DNA of 64,000 nucleotides from Citreicoccus inhibens (GTDB taxonomy: Bacteria > Myxococcota > Myxococcia > Myxococcales > Myxococcaceae). Positions 1 through 8,828 of this stretch are shown one piece after another. The position numbers and the translations under genes were made by a program. A model generated the notes under the pieces. That model was given only the letters and a program-made list of their open reading frames with translations. It was not told the origin of the DNA and did not search any database. How positions within the stretch are numbered: the stretch's first letter is position 1; every line of letters starts with the position of its first letter. The stretch spans positions 102,386-166,385 of the forward strand of contig NZ_JAHNZT010000017.1 of NCBI RefSeq assembly GCF_019039035.1, written 5' to 3'.

Positions 1-494
1 CCACGCGCCACGTGCTCGCCTTGGATGCGCACCGCCTTGAGGCGCACGCACAGGCCCGGTTTCAGCGCGGCATTCATCTCGTGCTGCACGTCGTCCAGGA
101 AGAGGACAGCGGCGGCCACGAGCTGGATGGCCTCCGAGCCCGCGTCGAAGCCATAGAACTCGTTCACGGCCATGATGCGCGCGCCCATGGACTTGCCGCC
201 ATGGTCGGGTCCCCACTTGATGGGTCGGTGCTCCTGCTCGATGAAGCGCGCCGAGGTGTACGCGCTGTCCGTGAGCTGGATGAACGTGTCCCGCGCCGCG
301 AGCCCCGTGCCGAGCAGCTCGCCCTCCAGCGCTTCCTGACTCCACAGCCCCGTCACCGGGTCGCGCAGCTCGCGAGGGATGGGCAGCGCGCCCTCGCCAT
401 GGAGCCAGTGCAGCAGCGCCCGCGAGTCAGGCTGGAGGATGGCCGAGTCCTTCTCTCCATCCTCCGTGTCCTGAGGTGGATGCTCCACCAACAC
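1..494 (-). CDS. Unrecognised protein, 3' end beyond window edge
   Basis: About 164 codons of a minus-strand frame run off the left edge, so the C terminus is missing. I chose GTG at 494; TTG at 491 and GTG at 488 are equally possible, and an in-frame TGA at 528-530 limits extension. The frame reads as natural protein (for example GPDHGGKSMGAR and NEFYGFDAGSEA), while the opposite strand gives only His/Arg-rich shadow. The first ~35 residues are polar and rich in Asp and Glu; there is no signal peptide or membrane segment. No clear ribosome binding site sits before any start. It diverges from the amidinotransferase gene across about 160 nt. I do not recognise the family. Confidence 0.6.
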   Translation of the reverse strand, partial: MLVEHPPQDTEDGEKDSAILQPDSRALLHWLHGEGALPIPRELRDPVTGLWSQEALEGELLGTGLAARDTFIQLTDSAYTSARFIEQEHRPIKWGPDHGGKSMGARIMAVNEFYGFDAGSEAIQLVAAAVLFLDDVQHEMNAALKPGLCVRLKAVRIQGEHVAR

Positions 495-657
495 CAGGCA
501 GTCCCGCCGCGTCTTGTCCTGCTGCGTTCAATGACTTTCAGCGCAATGCGTTGCGCGTCAGGGAATGTCTTGCATGTGTCTGTCTTGCCCCCTGGGGCAC
601 GGACGACCTTGGCCCGCGTTGTGGGAGCGCGGGGGCCAGGAGTAGAAGTCTTGGGCC

Positions 658-1557
658 ATGATGGATTTCTTCCTGATGTCGCCGCCGGGGCGCGGCTGGG
701 CGCTGCGCGGGCGCTCCAACTTCCGCAGTCGCGAGGCCGCGCAGGTGGATGCGCGGGGCGCCCGTCGTGAGTGGTTGGCGCTGGCGCGAGCCATCGAGGC
801 GCGGGGCGGCACGGTGGTCGCGCTGCCCTCGCCCTCGGAGGTCCTCACGGGGATGCCCTACGCGGCGGAGTGTGGTCAGGTGGTTTCGCGCGAGTCCGCG
901 CCGCCCTTGTTCCTGTTGCCTCGGATGATGAGCGCCCATCGTCAGGAAGAGCGGGCGCACTGGGCCCCGCTGGCGCGTGCCCTGGGCATGGAGGTCGTGG
1001 ACCCTGGCGTGGGCATCTGGGAGGCGCATGGGGATGTGGCGACCTTCGAGGGCGTGACGTTGCTGTTCTGGGGCGGGCGCACCACGCGCGAGGGACTGGA
1101 CGCGGCCGCGCGCTACTTCCCAGGAGCGCAGCTCCACCTCCAGGTCCGCGAGCCTGCCTTCCACGGCAACATGGCCGTGCTGCCATTGCCCGCGGTGGGG
1201 CGGATGCTCGTGTGTCCGGAGGTCCTCGCGCCTGATTCGTATGCGGCGCTGGTGCAACGCTTTGGCGCGGAGCGATTGCTGACGGTGAGCGAAGAGGAGA
1301 TCCGCCACTACGCGACCAATGGACTTCCCATGGGGCGGGACTTGCTGGCGCCCTCCGTGGTACCCGAGCGGGTGGTGCGGCTGGTGGAGTCGCTGGGCAT
1401 GCGGGTGGTGTCATTGCCCATGCCTGAGCTGACGGAGAAGGGCGGGGGCTCGTCGCGCTGCCTCGTGTCACGCGCGTGGGTAGACCCGGCGCGGGTGGTG
1501 ATTCCAGAGGCCTTCCGGTTGTCCTCCGTGGCGCGGGAGCTCGAAGCCGATGGGTGA
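658..1557 (+). CDS. Amidinotransferase/dimethylargininase-like hydrolase
   Basis: 299 residues of the arginine-modifying pentein superfamily, which uses a Cys-His pair to attack guanidinium carbons. The best marker is the C-terminal motif KGGGSSRCLV with the probable nucleophile Cys268, laid out as in dimethylarginine dimethylaminohydrolases; a LHL segment around His160 is the likely catalytic histidine. The N-terminal MSPPGRGWALRGRSNF segment also fits the family. Size matches single-domain members; it is too short for glycine amidinotransferases. It starts at ATG 658 (ATG 661 is an alternative) with AGGAG rather far upstream. The next gene overlaps its end by 8 nt, suggesting translational coupling. 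The substrate cannot be told from sequence: dimethylarginine, arginine and other guanidines remain open. Confidence 0.75.
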   Translation: MMDFFLMSPPGRGWALRGRSNFRSREAAQVDARGARREWLALARAIEARGGTVVALPSPSEVLTGMPYAAECGQVVSRESAPPLFLLPRMMSAHRQEERAHWAPLARALGMEVVDPGVGIWEAHGDVATFEGVTLLFWGGRTTREGLDAAARYFPGAQLHLQVREPAFHGNMAVLPLPAVGRMLVCPEVLAPDSYAALVQRFGAERLLTVSEEEIRHYATNGLPMGRDLLAPSVVPERVVRLVESLGMRVVSLPMPELTEKGGGSSRCLVSRAWVDPARVVIPEAFRLSSVARELEADG

Positions 1558-2350
1558 CGCGCTCGCGACGATGGCGGCGGAGTTCCAGCGCAACCATCCC
1601 GAGTTGTCCTTCGCCGCGCTGGGATCCGCGGCGCACGCGGACGCCCTGGACCTGCTGCCCGCGGGCATTCCGGTGACGCACCTGCCCGCCGAGCAGCACG
1701 AGGCCCTGGCGCGCCAATACCTCGCGCTCAACCAGTTCGCGTTTGGGGGAATCGGGGTGCCGCGCTGGGTGCTGTCGGACCTGTACTTGATGCCGGGGGC
1801 GGTGGGGTTGGTGCGCTGTCCGGCGCGCATGCTGAAGAAGGAGGTGCGCGCGCATCTCGGGCTGGCGGAGGATGCGCTCGCGGTGGGCGCGGCGTACTAC
1901 GCGGCGCCTTCGCTGACGCCGGGGCTGTTCATCGGCGTGTCACTGCTGAGCTTCTTGCCCGGCACAGGAGCGGGCGCCTGGGTGAAGGCGCTCACGCTGC
2001 GCATGCTGTGCGCGACGCGACTGCGAGGCGTGGCGCAGTGGGACAACCCCAGCCTGCGCGTGCACACGCGATTGGGCGCGCTGCGGCTCGTGGGGCACGT
2101 CCCCGGAGGGCACGAGTACGCGGAGCGCACGTTCGTCTATGAGACGGACCTGCGGGACACGACGGCCGTCGCGATGGCCATGGCGCGCGGCTCAGGAGGC
2201 ACCGCCACGCAGCGGGTCCCGGTGACCGACCTGAAGACGTTGGGCGCGGTGCTGACGCGCGCCGAGGCGGGACGTCGGGTGGAGATTGTTCCTCCAGGGT
2301 TGGACTCCGGGCACGTCCTGCTGCGCGAGGTCGCTCCCGAGACGCAGTGA
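1550..2350 (+). CDS. Unrecognised protein coupled to the amidinotransferase
   Basis: 266 residues, starting at an ATG inside the last codons of the preceding gene (8-nt overlap), so the two are almost surely cotranslated. I do not recognise a family. Visible features are a hydrophobic central stretch (YYAAPSLTPGLFIGVSLLSFLPGTG), a basic segment LGALRLVGHVPGGHEYAERTFVYETD that could form beta strands, and no signal peptide. The central hydrophobic run is short and Gly/Pro-rich, so a buried core is more likely than a membrane span. Tight coupling suggests that it acts on the same guanidino substrate or partners the hydrolase; that is inference. Confidence 0.7.
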   Translation: MGDALATMAAEFQRNHPELSFAALGSAAHADALDLLPAGIPVTHLPAEQHEALARQYLALNQFAFGGIGVPRWVLSDLYLMPGAVGLVRCPARMLKKEVRAHLGLAEDALAVGAAYYAAPSLTPGLFIGVSLLSFLPGTGAGAWVKALTLRMLCATRLRGVAQWDNPSLRVHTRLGALRLVGHVPGGHEYAERTFVYETDLRDTTAVAMAMARGSGGTATQRVPVTDLKTLGAVLTRAEAGRRVEIVPPGLDSGHVLLREVAPETQ

Positions 2351-2455
2351 CCTCGGACCCGGGCATCCGTCATCGGGCGGAGGGGACGCAAGCTGCTACG
2401 GCCCCATTCGTTTTCACGATATGGCCTCAGGGCCGCGTCACTTTTGGAGCTCCGC

Positions 2456-3220
2456 ATGTCCTTTCGCCGCCTCGTGTTCCCGTCGTGTCTGCTGTTGTCC
2501 TGCCTCTGGACGTCATCCTGCGGGTCCTCGGGTGTGTCGTATGCGTCGGACTACGGGAGCGAGGGCGGAGCACCCACGACTCCGACGGTGGCGGCGGACA
2601 AGCTGGTGCGGCCGGATCTCCTGACGCTGCGCTTCAGCGTGCGGCAGGAGTCGGAAGTCGCCGCGCAGGCGCTGCCCGCGCTGAAGGCCGTGGTGGACAA
2701 GCTCGTGCGCGCCTCCGCCGAGGCCACGCACGCCGAAGTGGCGCCGCGCATGAAGACCTTCGGCACCGAGACGGGAAGCTCCCGCAAGCTCTCCTCGGAT
2801 TCGGACAAGTCCGCCGTCGCCGTGCACGGAGTGTTGGAGGTCGCCATGCCGGCGACGATGGATTTCTGGGGGCGGTCCGAGCTGATGGCCCGACTGATTC
2901 AGGTGGCCAAGACGACGGCCACTGAGTCGGAGAAGCAGGGCGTGCGCCTCTACTTCAGTGCCCCCGAGCCCTCGCTGCGCGACGCGGACGCCCACCGCGC
3001 GGACCTGCTCCGCCGCTGGGTCGAGCGCACCCGCTCCTTCACGCTGTCCGCGCAGTCCGAGGCCGCGCCGATGGGGCCGGTGGAGTGCTCCACTCCGGAG
3101 GCCGTGCAGCAGCGGCCCGTGTCCCTGGAGGAGGTGGCGCTCACGTTGCCGGTGAGCTGTCGCCTCGCGGTGTTGCCCGCGGCCTCGGCGCCGAAGCTGG
3201 CGGGCGGCGCGGTGAAGTAG
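2456..3220 (+). CDS. Putative lipoprotein with SIMPL-like (DUF541) domain
   Basis: 254 residues. The start is the ATG at 2456 giving MSFRRLVFPSCLLLSCLW; an ATG 12 nt upstream would add four residues before the signal peptide. A basic then hydrophobic signal sequence ends at Cys-containing sites (LLLSC, then TSSC), neither a perfect lipobox, so lipidation is likely but not certain. After a Gly/Ser/Thr linker, the region LVRPDLLTLRFSVRQES with long Ala/Leu helices resembles the SIMPL fold of periplasmic proteins. The C terminus has two cysteines (VECST, VSCRL) that could form a disulfide. The stop codon abuts the stop of the convergent MBL-fold gene with no spacer. Confidence 0.6.
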   Translation: MSFRRLVFPSCLLLSCLWTSSCGSSGVSYASDYGSEGGAPTTPTVAADKLVRPDLLTLRFSVRQESEVAAQALPALKAVVDKLVRASAEATHAEVAPRMKTFGTETGSSRKLSSDSDKSAVAVHGVLEVAMPATMDFWGRSELMARLIQVAKTTATESEKQGVRLYFSAPEPSLRDADAHRADLLRRWVERTRSFTLSAQSEAAPMGPVECSTPEAVQQRPVSLEEVALTLPVSCRLAVLPAASAPKLAGGAVK

Positions 3221-3874
3221 TCAGGGAGCGGGGGCCGATGGCGCCTCGGTGTCGCGTTCGAGCGCGCGCCGGAGCGCCGTGGCCCCGTCCTTCACGATGG
3301 GCTTGCCGTGCGCGAAGCACACGGTGTCCACGGGCAGGTGGTCCAGGATGCGCCGGACGCTCAAGCGCGTGCGCGCCGGCTCATCCTGGTACTCGCTCGG
3401 GACGAAGCGCGGCGTGCCGTTGCCGTCGTGGGTGAGCAGGTCCGAGATGAAGACGACGGCATGGGGATGCAACTGGAGCCACAGCGTGAACATCGCCTCG
3501 GTGGGGCCAGGGGTCTGGAAGGTGCTGAGCCCGCCGGGCAACGTGTCGCCCGAGACGTATTGGTAGTCCGGTGACTCCTCCAGGCCCTGGGCTCCTTCGG
3601 GCGCCCAGACCGGAACGCCGAGGCTCTTGCGGAAGTGCCACGCCGAGCGCTGGTGATTGCCCGCGGTGAGCACGATGCCGACGATGGAGCCGAGCCGACG
3701 CAGACTCTGTTCGTCGATGGGCAGCGGGTCGATGAGCGTGACGGCGCCGTCATCGTCGACCACCGCGTAGGCCTCGCTCCGCATCCCCCCGATGCGCTCA
3801 TCCGCGATGGTCCAGTGGTGCACGCCGTGCACCACCTCCATGGTCTTCCGGGCCTTCGCCTTGGGCTCGCTCAT
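3221..3874 (-). CDS. Metallo-beta-lactamase-fold protein with atypical metal motif
   Basis: 217 residues from the ATG at 3874 (MSEPKAKARK). The long open frame upstream on this strand is antisense to the DCC-LMF gene and is not coding. The pattern VVDDDGAVTLIDPLPIDE, then a loop, then GPTEAMFTLWL, HAVVFISDLL and CFAHGKPI follows the metallo-beta-lactamase fold. The usual HxHxDH zinc motif is replaced by AGNHQRSAWHF, a form seen in MBL-like proteins that keep the fold but bind metal differently or not at all. Later ligand positions partly remain (ISDLL, AHGKP). No signal peptide, so cytoplasmic. Substrate unknown. Convergent with the lipoprotein gene: the two stop codons touch. Confidence 0.7.
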   Translation of the reverse strand: MSEPKAKARKTMEVVHGVHHWTIADERIGGMRSEAYAVVDDDGAVTLIDPLPIDEQSLRRLGSIVGIVLTAGNHQRSAWHFRKSLGVPVWAPEGAQGLEESPDYQYVSGDTLPGGLSTFQTPGPTEAMFTLWLQLHPHAVVFISDLLTHDGNGTPRFVPSEYQDEPARTRLSVRRILDHLPVDTVCFAHGKPIVKDGATALRRALERDTEAPSAPAP

Positions 3875-3997
3875 GCTGTCAAAGCTAGGCACCCTCAACG
3901 CGTTGCCACCCTCTGCCCGACGTGTCGCCCTCCAAGCGGCCCGCCAGCCCTGCTCCCCTGGGGCGCGGGGCACGTCCATCCTTCGAGGATGGGAGGC

Positions 3998-5890
3998 ATG
4001 CGCGCGGCCGTAAGGACTCGACCCCTCGTGCTCTATGACGGGGACTGCGGGTTCTGTCTGCGTTGGGTGCGGCGTTGGATGGAGCGCACGGAAGGCCGGG
4101 TGCGGTTCGAGCCCTCGCGGTGGTGGCTGCGCGCACTGTTCGGAATCTCCCGCGAGGAAGCGCGGCGCGCGATGCAGTTCATCGAGCCCCAGGGCCGACG
4201 GTCCTCGGGTGCGGAGGCCGTCTTCCGGCTGCTCACCTGGTCGCCCCACGTGGGGACGCGCTGGCTGGCGGCGCTGGGCTTGTTGCCCGGTGTGCGGCAG
4301 GCCGCGGGTGGCGTGTACGCGCGGGTGGCGCGCCACCGTCGAGGCGCGGCGCGATGGGACCGGTGGTTGTTCGGCCGCTCGACGCAGGTGCCTCGCTATC
4401 GCGCGGTGCGCTGGGTGTTCTCGCGGATGTTGGGCGGCACGTTCCTCGTCGCGTTCACCTCGCTGGGGCGTCAGGTGCTCGGGCTCTATGGTGCGCGTGG
4501 CATCCGGCCCATTCGCGAGGTCGTGGATCCACCACTGCGCGCCTCCACCGCGCGGCATCGTGCGTGGCGGGCTCCGTCGGTGTTCTGGTGGGGGGCTTCG
4601 GATGCGGCGCTCGTGCGCGGCTGTCGCGCGGGACAGGCGCTGTCGGTGGCGCTGCTGTTCGACGTGGCACCTCGGTTGAGCGCGACGCTGCTGTGGGGCC
4701 TGTACCTGTCCTATGTCTCGCTGGGGCGCGAGTTCCTCTCGTTCCAGTGGGACGTGCTGCTCCTGGAGATGGGGTTGCTCGCGGCGCTCACCGCGCCCGG
4801 TGGACTGCGGCCAGGACTGGGGCGCCATGAGCCAGCCGCGTGGGAGGTGCTCCTCTTTCGCCTGCTGGTGTTCCGGCTGTACCTCGGCTCCGGGCTGAGC
4901 AAGCTCCAATCAGGAGATAGAACGTGGCGCGAGCTGACGGCGTGCGGCGTCTACTACGAGACCGCGCCGCTGCCGACGCGAGGCGGCTGGTACGCGCACC
5001 ACCTGCCGCGAGGCTTCCAACGCGCCGCCACGTTGATGGTGCTGGGGCTGGAGACCGCGGTGCCCTTCCTCGTCTTCGGTCCGAAGCAGGTGCGGCGCTT
5101 CGCCTTCGCGTGCTTCACGTTCCTCCAGGCCGCCATCAGCGCGACGGGCAACTATGGCTTCTTCAACCTCCAGTCCTGGGCGCTGGGATTGTGGCTGCTG
5201 GATGACTCCGCGCTGCGGCGGGTGGTGCCGGCTCGACTGTGGAGCGATGCGCCGAGCCCTCGTCCGCGATGGCGTGCGGCGCTGTCCGCGCTGGCCGCCG
5301 TGCCCGTGGGAGTCCTGAGCGCGACGGAGGTGCTCCAGCGCTTCTCGTGGTGGCCGCCGCGACGACCGCGCCGTGTCCTCGAATGGTTGGACCGCTTGGA
5401 GGCCTCGGCGCGTCCGCTGCGCTCGTTGAATCGGTATGGCCTCTTCGCGGTGATGACCGTGAGTCGTCCGGAGATTGTCGTGGAGGGCTCGGAGGATGGG
5501 GTGAACTGGAGGCCGTACCCTTTCCGTTTCAAGGTGTCGGACGTGCGGCAGGCGCCTCGTCAGGTGGCCCCGCATCAGCCGAGGCTCGACTGGCAGATGT
5601 GGTTCGCGGCGCTGAGCCGGCCGCCCTCGTGGTTCCTCGCGTTCCTGGGGCGGTTGTTGGAGGGGGCGCCCGAGGTGCTGGGGCTGCTGGCGGGCAACCC
5701 CTTCGCGGGCTCTCCGCCCCAGCATGTTCGCGCGTGGCTGTACGACTACCGCATGGCCTCATGGGAAGAGCACCGGCGGACCGGGGTGTGGTGGCGACGC
5801 GTGCCGCTGGGGCCCTACGTGCCCCCGCTGCGCCGGGTGCTCGGGGACGAGCCGGAGTGGATGCCGCCTCGACTTCAGTGGAGCGAGTAG
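3998..5890 (+). CDS. DCC thioredoxin-like domain fused to lipase maturation factor
   Basis: 630 residues. ATG 3998 is chosen because GAGG lies nine bases upstream; ATG 3989 is in frame but has no spacing for a ribosome site. Residues 13-20 are YDGDCGFC, the signature of the DCC family (DUF393) of thiol-disulfide oxidoreductase-like proteins. From about residue 135 onward is a multi-pass membrane protein of the lipase maturation factor family: several hydrophobic helices, SLGREFLSFQWDVLLLEMG, GSGLSKLQSGDRTWREL, GNYGFFN, then a C-terminal soluble part with WRPYPFRFK and RLDWQMWFAAL. LMF proteins in animals help fold secreted lipases; a fused redox module suggests a disulfide-linked folding role at the inner membrane. 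That role in bacteria is inference. Confidence 0.82.
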   Translation: MRAAVRTRPLVLYDGDCGFCLRWVRRWMERTEGRVRFEPSRWWLRALFGISREEARRAMQFIEPQGRRSSGAEAVFRLLTWSPHVGTRWLAALGLLPGVRQAAGGVYARVARHRRGAARWDRWLFGRSTQVPRYRAVRWVFSRMLGGTFLVAFTSLGRQVLGLYGARGIRPIREVVDPPLRASTARHRAWRAPSVFWWGASDAALVRGCRAGQALSVALLFDVAPRLSATLLWGLYLSYVSLGREFLSFQWDVLLLEMGLLAALTAPGGLRPGLGRHEPAAWEVLLFRLLVFRLYLGSGLSKLQSGDRTWRELTACGVYYETAPLPTRGGWYAHHLPRGFQRAATLMVLGLETAVPFLVFGPKQVRRFAFACFTFLQAAISATGNYGFFNLQSWALGLWLLDDSALRRVVPARLWSDAPSPRPRWRAALSALAAVPVGVLSATEVLQRFSWWPPRRPRRVLEWLDRLEASARPLRSLNRYGLFAVMTVSRPEIVVEGSEDGVNWRPYPFRFKVSDVRQAPRQVAPHQPRLDWQMWFAALSRPPSWFLAFLGRLLEGAPEVLGLLAGNPFAGSPPQHVRAWLYDYRMASWEEHRRTGVWWRRVPLGPYVPPLRRVLGDEPEWMPPRLQWSE

Positions 5891-6082
5891 GGGCCGTGCC
5901 TCTCGCCGCAGGGCGAGCGAACGAACGCGCGGGGTCTTTTCACGCCAGGCGCGCGCGTGGACGGTAGACTCGCGCATCCTCGCTCCCGGAATGCTGTCCC
6001 GGGACGGGAGCGCGTCGAGGTACCGCCCGAGCCTCGGACGGCGTCCCCGACGCGACGACCCGACTCCCACCCTCCTTGTGCC

Positions 6083-6928
6083 GTGACGACGTCGCGCCTG
6101 CCTGTTCGCCCACTCCTCCTTGGCCTCCTCGCCCTCAGCGTGCTGAGCGCGTGCGGCCCCACGCCGACCACCATCACCCTGCAACCTCCCGAGGTGCGCT
6201 ACCTGCGCGCGTCGGGACAGAGCGTGGCGCTGGAGTACACCGTCCAGGATGCGGAAGGGCAGCGCATGGCGAGTCCTCGCCTGCGCTGGACCAGCTCCGC
6301 GCCCGAGGTGGCCTCGGTGCAAGACGATGGCACCGTGGTGGTGCGCAAGTCGGGGAAGGCCATCATCGGGGTGCAGGGAGGGCGCGCGAAGGCGGCGGTG
6401 CCGCTGGAGCTCACCATCCTCGCGGGGCTCGACGTACGAGCCCCGGGCGCGGACTTCGTGGAGACGGGCCGCACCATCAAGCTCCACATGGTGGCGCGCA
6501 ACGAGCAAGGCCACGTCATTCCCAACCCGGCCATCGCGTTTCGTTCCAGCGATGAGACCGTGGCGTACGTGAAGGACGGTCTGCTCGTGGCCGCGTCGCC
6601 CGGAGTGGCGACGGTGACGGCGTCCCTGGGGCATCTGAATCGGGCCATCGCCGTGCAGGTGGTGCCCGTGGACTTCGTGCGACTGGGCCTCAACTTGACG
6701 TCGTACACGTTCAAGAAGTCGGGCCAGTCGGTTCAGCTCCAGGCCCGCGCGTACAACCGCAACGGCGCGGTGCTCGACAAGGTTCCGCTGGAGTGGTTCT
6801 CGTCGGACGCGTCCGTCGTGACGGTGTCTCCCGAAGGTCGCGTGACCGCCGTAGGCGTGGGGCGCGCGGTCGTCTCCGTCGTCGCGGGACGCCGACGCAC
6901 GGCTGCGGACTTCATCGTCGTGCGGTAG
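6083..6928 (+). CDS. Lipoprotein with bacterial Ig-like (Big_2) repeats
   Basis: 281 residues from GTG at 6083, which directly precedes a signal peptide ending in the lipobox LSAC. An upstream in-frame ATG would add 42 residues before the signal peptide, so it is rejected. The mature part holds about three Ig-like modules with the Big_2 pattern: a Leu/Val-rich strand, then W(T/F)SSDA-type turns (WTSSAPEVASV, FRSSDETVAYV, WFSSDASVVTV) and G-VT(A)VGVG closing strands. This fold is common in surface adhesins and envelope proteins. It is probably anchored in the outer membrane. The gene stands alone; about 190 nt upstream carry no gene. Confidence 0.78.
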   Translation: MTTSRLPVRPLLLGLLALSVLSACGPTPTTITLQPPEVRYLRASGQSVALEYTVQDAEGQRMASPRLRWTSSAPEVASVQDDGTVVVRKSGKAIIGVQGGRAKAAVPLELTILAGLDVRAPGADFVETGRTIKLHMVARNEQGHVIPNPAIAFRSSDETVAYVKDGLLVAASPGVATVTASLGHLNRAIAVQVVPVDFVRLGLNLTSYTFKKSGQSVQLQARAYNRNGAVLDKVPLEWFSSDASVVTVSPEGRVTAVGVGRAVVSVVAGRRRTAADFIVVR

Positions 6929-7119
6929 TGGCTCGCGGGTACACCGGCGCCTTCGTCATCGAAGGACGCCAGTGTGCGGCTGCGTGATGAGGGCGCGTTG
7001 CCGCGCCTGTCGACAGGGTGAAGTGTTCGCCAGCGGTTCTCCGCGGGGGTGAGTCTGTGCGGAGGCGTCACCTGCGCTGACGAGGTCAGCCGTCGCTTCT
7101 GTCGGGGGCTCCGGAGCGC

Positions 7120-7175
7120 GGCGCCAATGGATGCGTTGGCGCCAGGATGCGCGGCCTCATGTTTCGAGGCCGCGC
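7120..7175 (-). terminator. Tandem hairpins downstream of traB
   Basis: Two perfect inverted repeats lie just past the traB stop: a 10-bp arm at 7149-7158 pairing with 7166-7175 (7-nt loop) and an 8-bp arm at 7120-7127 pairing with 7136-7143. No T-tract follows on the minus strand, so this is a terminator-like or RNA-protecting structure and not a classic intrinsic terminator. Confidence 0.4.
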
Positions 7176-7193
7176 TCCCATGAATGCTCGCGC

Positions 7194-8828
7194 CTACTTC
7201 TTCGCGCCGTTGGGGGCGGGGGCGACGGGTGCGGCGCTTGGCTTCGCGCGGCTGCCCTTTCGTCCCTTCTTCGCCGGAGGCTCTTCATCCGGGCACGGCG
7301 GACGCGGTCCCTCGCTCGGGGGCTGGATGGTGAACTCGACGCGGCGATTGAGCGCCATCCCCTCTTCGCTCGCGTTGTCCGCCACCGGCCGGCTGCGTCC
7401 GAAGCCCTGCGAGCACACCCGCTCCGCCGCCACGCCGTTCTCGATGAGGAAGCGCTTCACGCTCGCGGCGCGGCGCTTCGACAGCTCCAGGTTGTAGGCG
7501 TCACTCGCGCGCGAGTCCGTGTGTCCCTCCACGAGCACCCGGTCGATGCTCGTGTTCTCCGTCATCACGCGAGACACCTCCTCGAGGATGGGGAAGGACT
7601 CGGAGAGAATGACGTCCTGGTCGGTGGCGAAGTTCACCTGCTCCAGGATGACGATCTTGTTCCCCGACATGCGCGCGAGCGGGCAGCCGTCACGGCCGTG
7701 GCTTCCGGCAGGCACGTCCGGGCACTTGTCGAGACGGTCCACCACCTTGTCGTTGTCGCGGTCCGTATCCGGACAGCCCGCGTTCTCCACGGGGCCCGCC
7801 ACGTCCGGGCAGCGGTCCTTGTCACCAATGACCGAGTCGCCGTCCGGATCCACGGGCGGAGGCGGAGGCTTGGGCGGATCCTTGAAGCGCTCCAGCGCCT
7901 CCCACTCGCGCGTCTTCGCGGGCACCCAGATGATGGAGGTGAAGAAGCTCAGCGTCGGCGAGCCCAACGAGCATCCACATCCCGCGCCGCCGCCAAAGGT
8001 GAAGGTGACGCCCGTGGAGCTGTACCAACGCAATCCGACGAGCAGCTCCGCGGGCACCTGCCGAGCCTGTCCCGGCAACTTCTCCAGCCCCACGGCGCCA
8101 CTGACCATGGCCAACGCGGTGATGCCGCTGCCGCGCAGGATGGGGACCTCGGTGCCCAGTCCGAACGGCGCCATGTCCCCGAGCTTCACGTTGTTGAAGA
8201 TGTGGTCCGGCCGATTCCAGAAGCCTCCGTTGAACGCGAGGAGGATGCCGGACTCGAAGCGGTAGTCGACCACGAGCCCCGGGGCCCACGTGAGCTCGCC
8301 ATCGCTGGCGAAGGCCTCCTGGTTGCCGGAGGGGAAGCTGACATTGAGGGTGAGGGCGGCGCCAAAGCCATGCCCCTCCGCGGGGCGGCGAAGGCCTGGG
8401 ATGGCCACCTTGCCCATGAGGCGCAAGTCCCCGAGCACGGAACTCGCGACAGAGCCCTCGGTGCCGATGACCTCCAGGTTCTGTCCGCCCTGGGCGAGGA
8501 TGAGCGGGATGTCCACGCCCACCTCAGCCCAATCAAACAGACCGATCGAGCCCATGACGTCGAGCTGCAGGCGGTTGCCCACGAGGCTGATCTTCCCCAG
8601 GTCCCCGTCCTTGGGCACCAGGGTCAGGGGATTGAACGTATAGCTGAAGTAGGGGCCCGCGGACGCGGAGAGGTGCGACAGGGGTCGCGACTGGCTGACC
8701 AGCACGAGGTCCTGAGGCGCACCGGAGGGCCGGAAGAGCTGGATGTCGAAGCGAGCGTCAGGTGCGCTGAGCGCGGGACTGGCCAGGCCCAACGCGAGCA
8801 GGAGGATGAGGGAGAGCGAGGGCTTCAT
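7194..8828 (-). CDS. traB: Outer membrane exchange protein TraB (OmpA domain)
   Basis: 544 residues. Signal peptide ending ALSA, then an N-terminal region of about 300 residues with beta-strand character (outer-membrane barrel-like), a Pro-rich linker (KPPPPPVDPDGD), thrombospondin type 3-like calcium repeats (DRCPDVAGPVENAGCPDTDRDNDKVVD) and a C-terminal OmpA peptidoglycan-binding domain with LVEGHTDSRASDAYNLELS and NRRVEF. Such proteins tether the outer membrane to the wall. The ATG overlaps the traA stop (ATGA, 4 nt), so the two are cotranslated. In Myxococcus, TraA and TraB are both needed in donor and recipient for outer membrane exchange. The call rests on this architecture plus the traA partner. 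Confidence 0.9.
   Translation of the reverse strand: MKPSLSLILLLALGLASPALSAPDARFDIQLFRPSGAPQDLVLVSQSRPLSHLSASAGPYFSYTFNPLTLVPKDGDLGKISLVGNRLQLDVMGSIGLFDWAEVGVDIPLILAQGGQNLEVIGTEGSVASSVLGDLRLMGKVAIPGLRRPAEGHGFGAALTLNVSFPSGNQEAFASDGELTWAPGLVVDYRFESGILLAFNGGFWNRPDHIFNNVKLGDMAPFGLGTEVPILRGSGITALAMVSGAVGLEKLPGQARQVPAELLVGLRWYSSTGVTFTFGGGAGCGCSLGSPTLSFFTSIIWVPAKTREWEALERFKDPPKPPPPPVDPDGDSVIGDKDRCPDVAGPVENAGCPDTDRDNDKVVDRLDKCPDVPAGSHGRDGCPLARMSGNKIVILEQVNFATDQDVILSESFPILEEVSRVMTENTSIDRVLVEGHTDSRASDAYNLELSKRRAASVKRFLIENGVAAERVCSQGFGRSRPVADNASEEGMALNRRVEFTIQPPSEGPRPPCPDEEPPAKKGRKGSRAKPSAAPVAPAPNGAKK

Noticed and set aside
12..770. Plus-strand open frame of 252 codons at the left edge
   Set aside because: Arg/His-rich shadow of the partial minus-strand gene and of the amidinotransferase start.
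3875..4909. Continuation of the 3221 minus-strand frame as one 562-residue protein
   Set aside because: The extra codons are antisense to the DCC-LMF gene and have shadow composition; the MBL-fold domain starts at ATG 3874.
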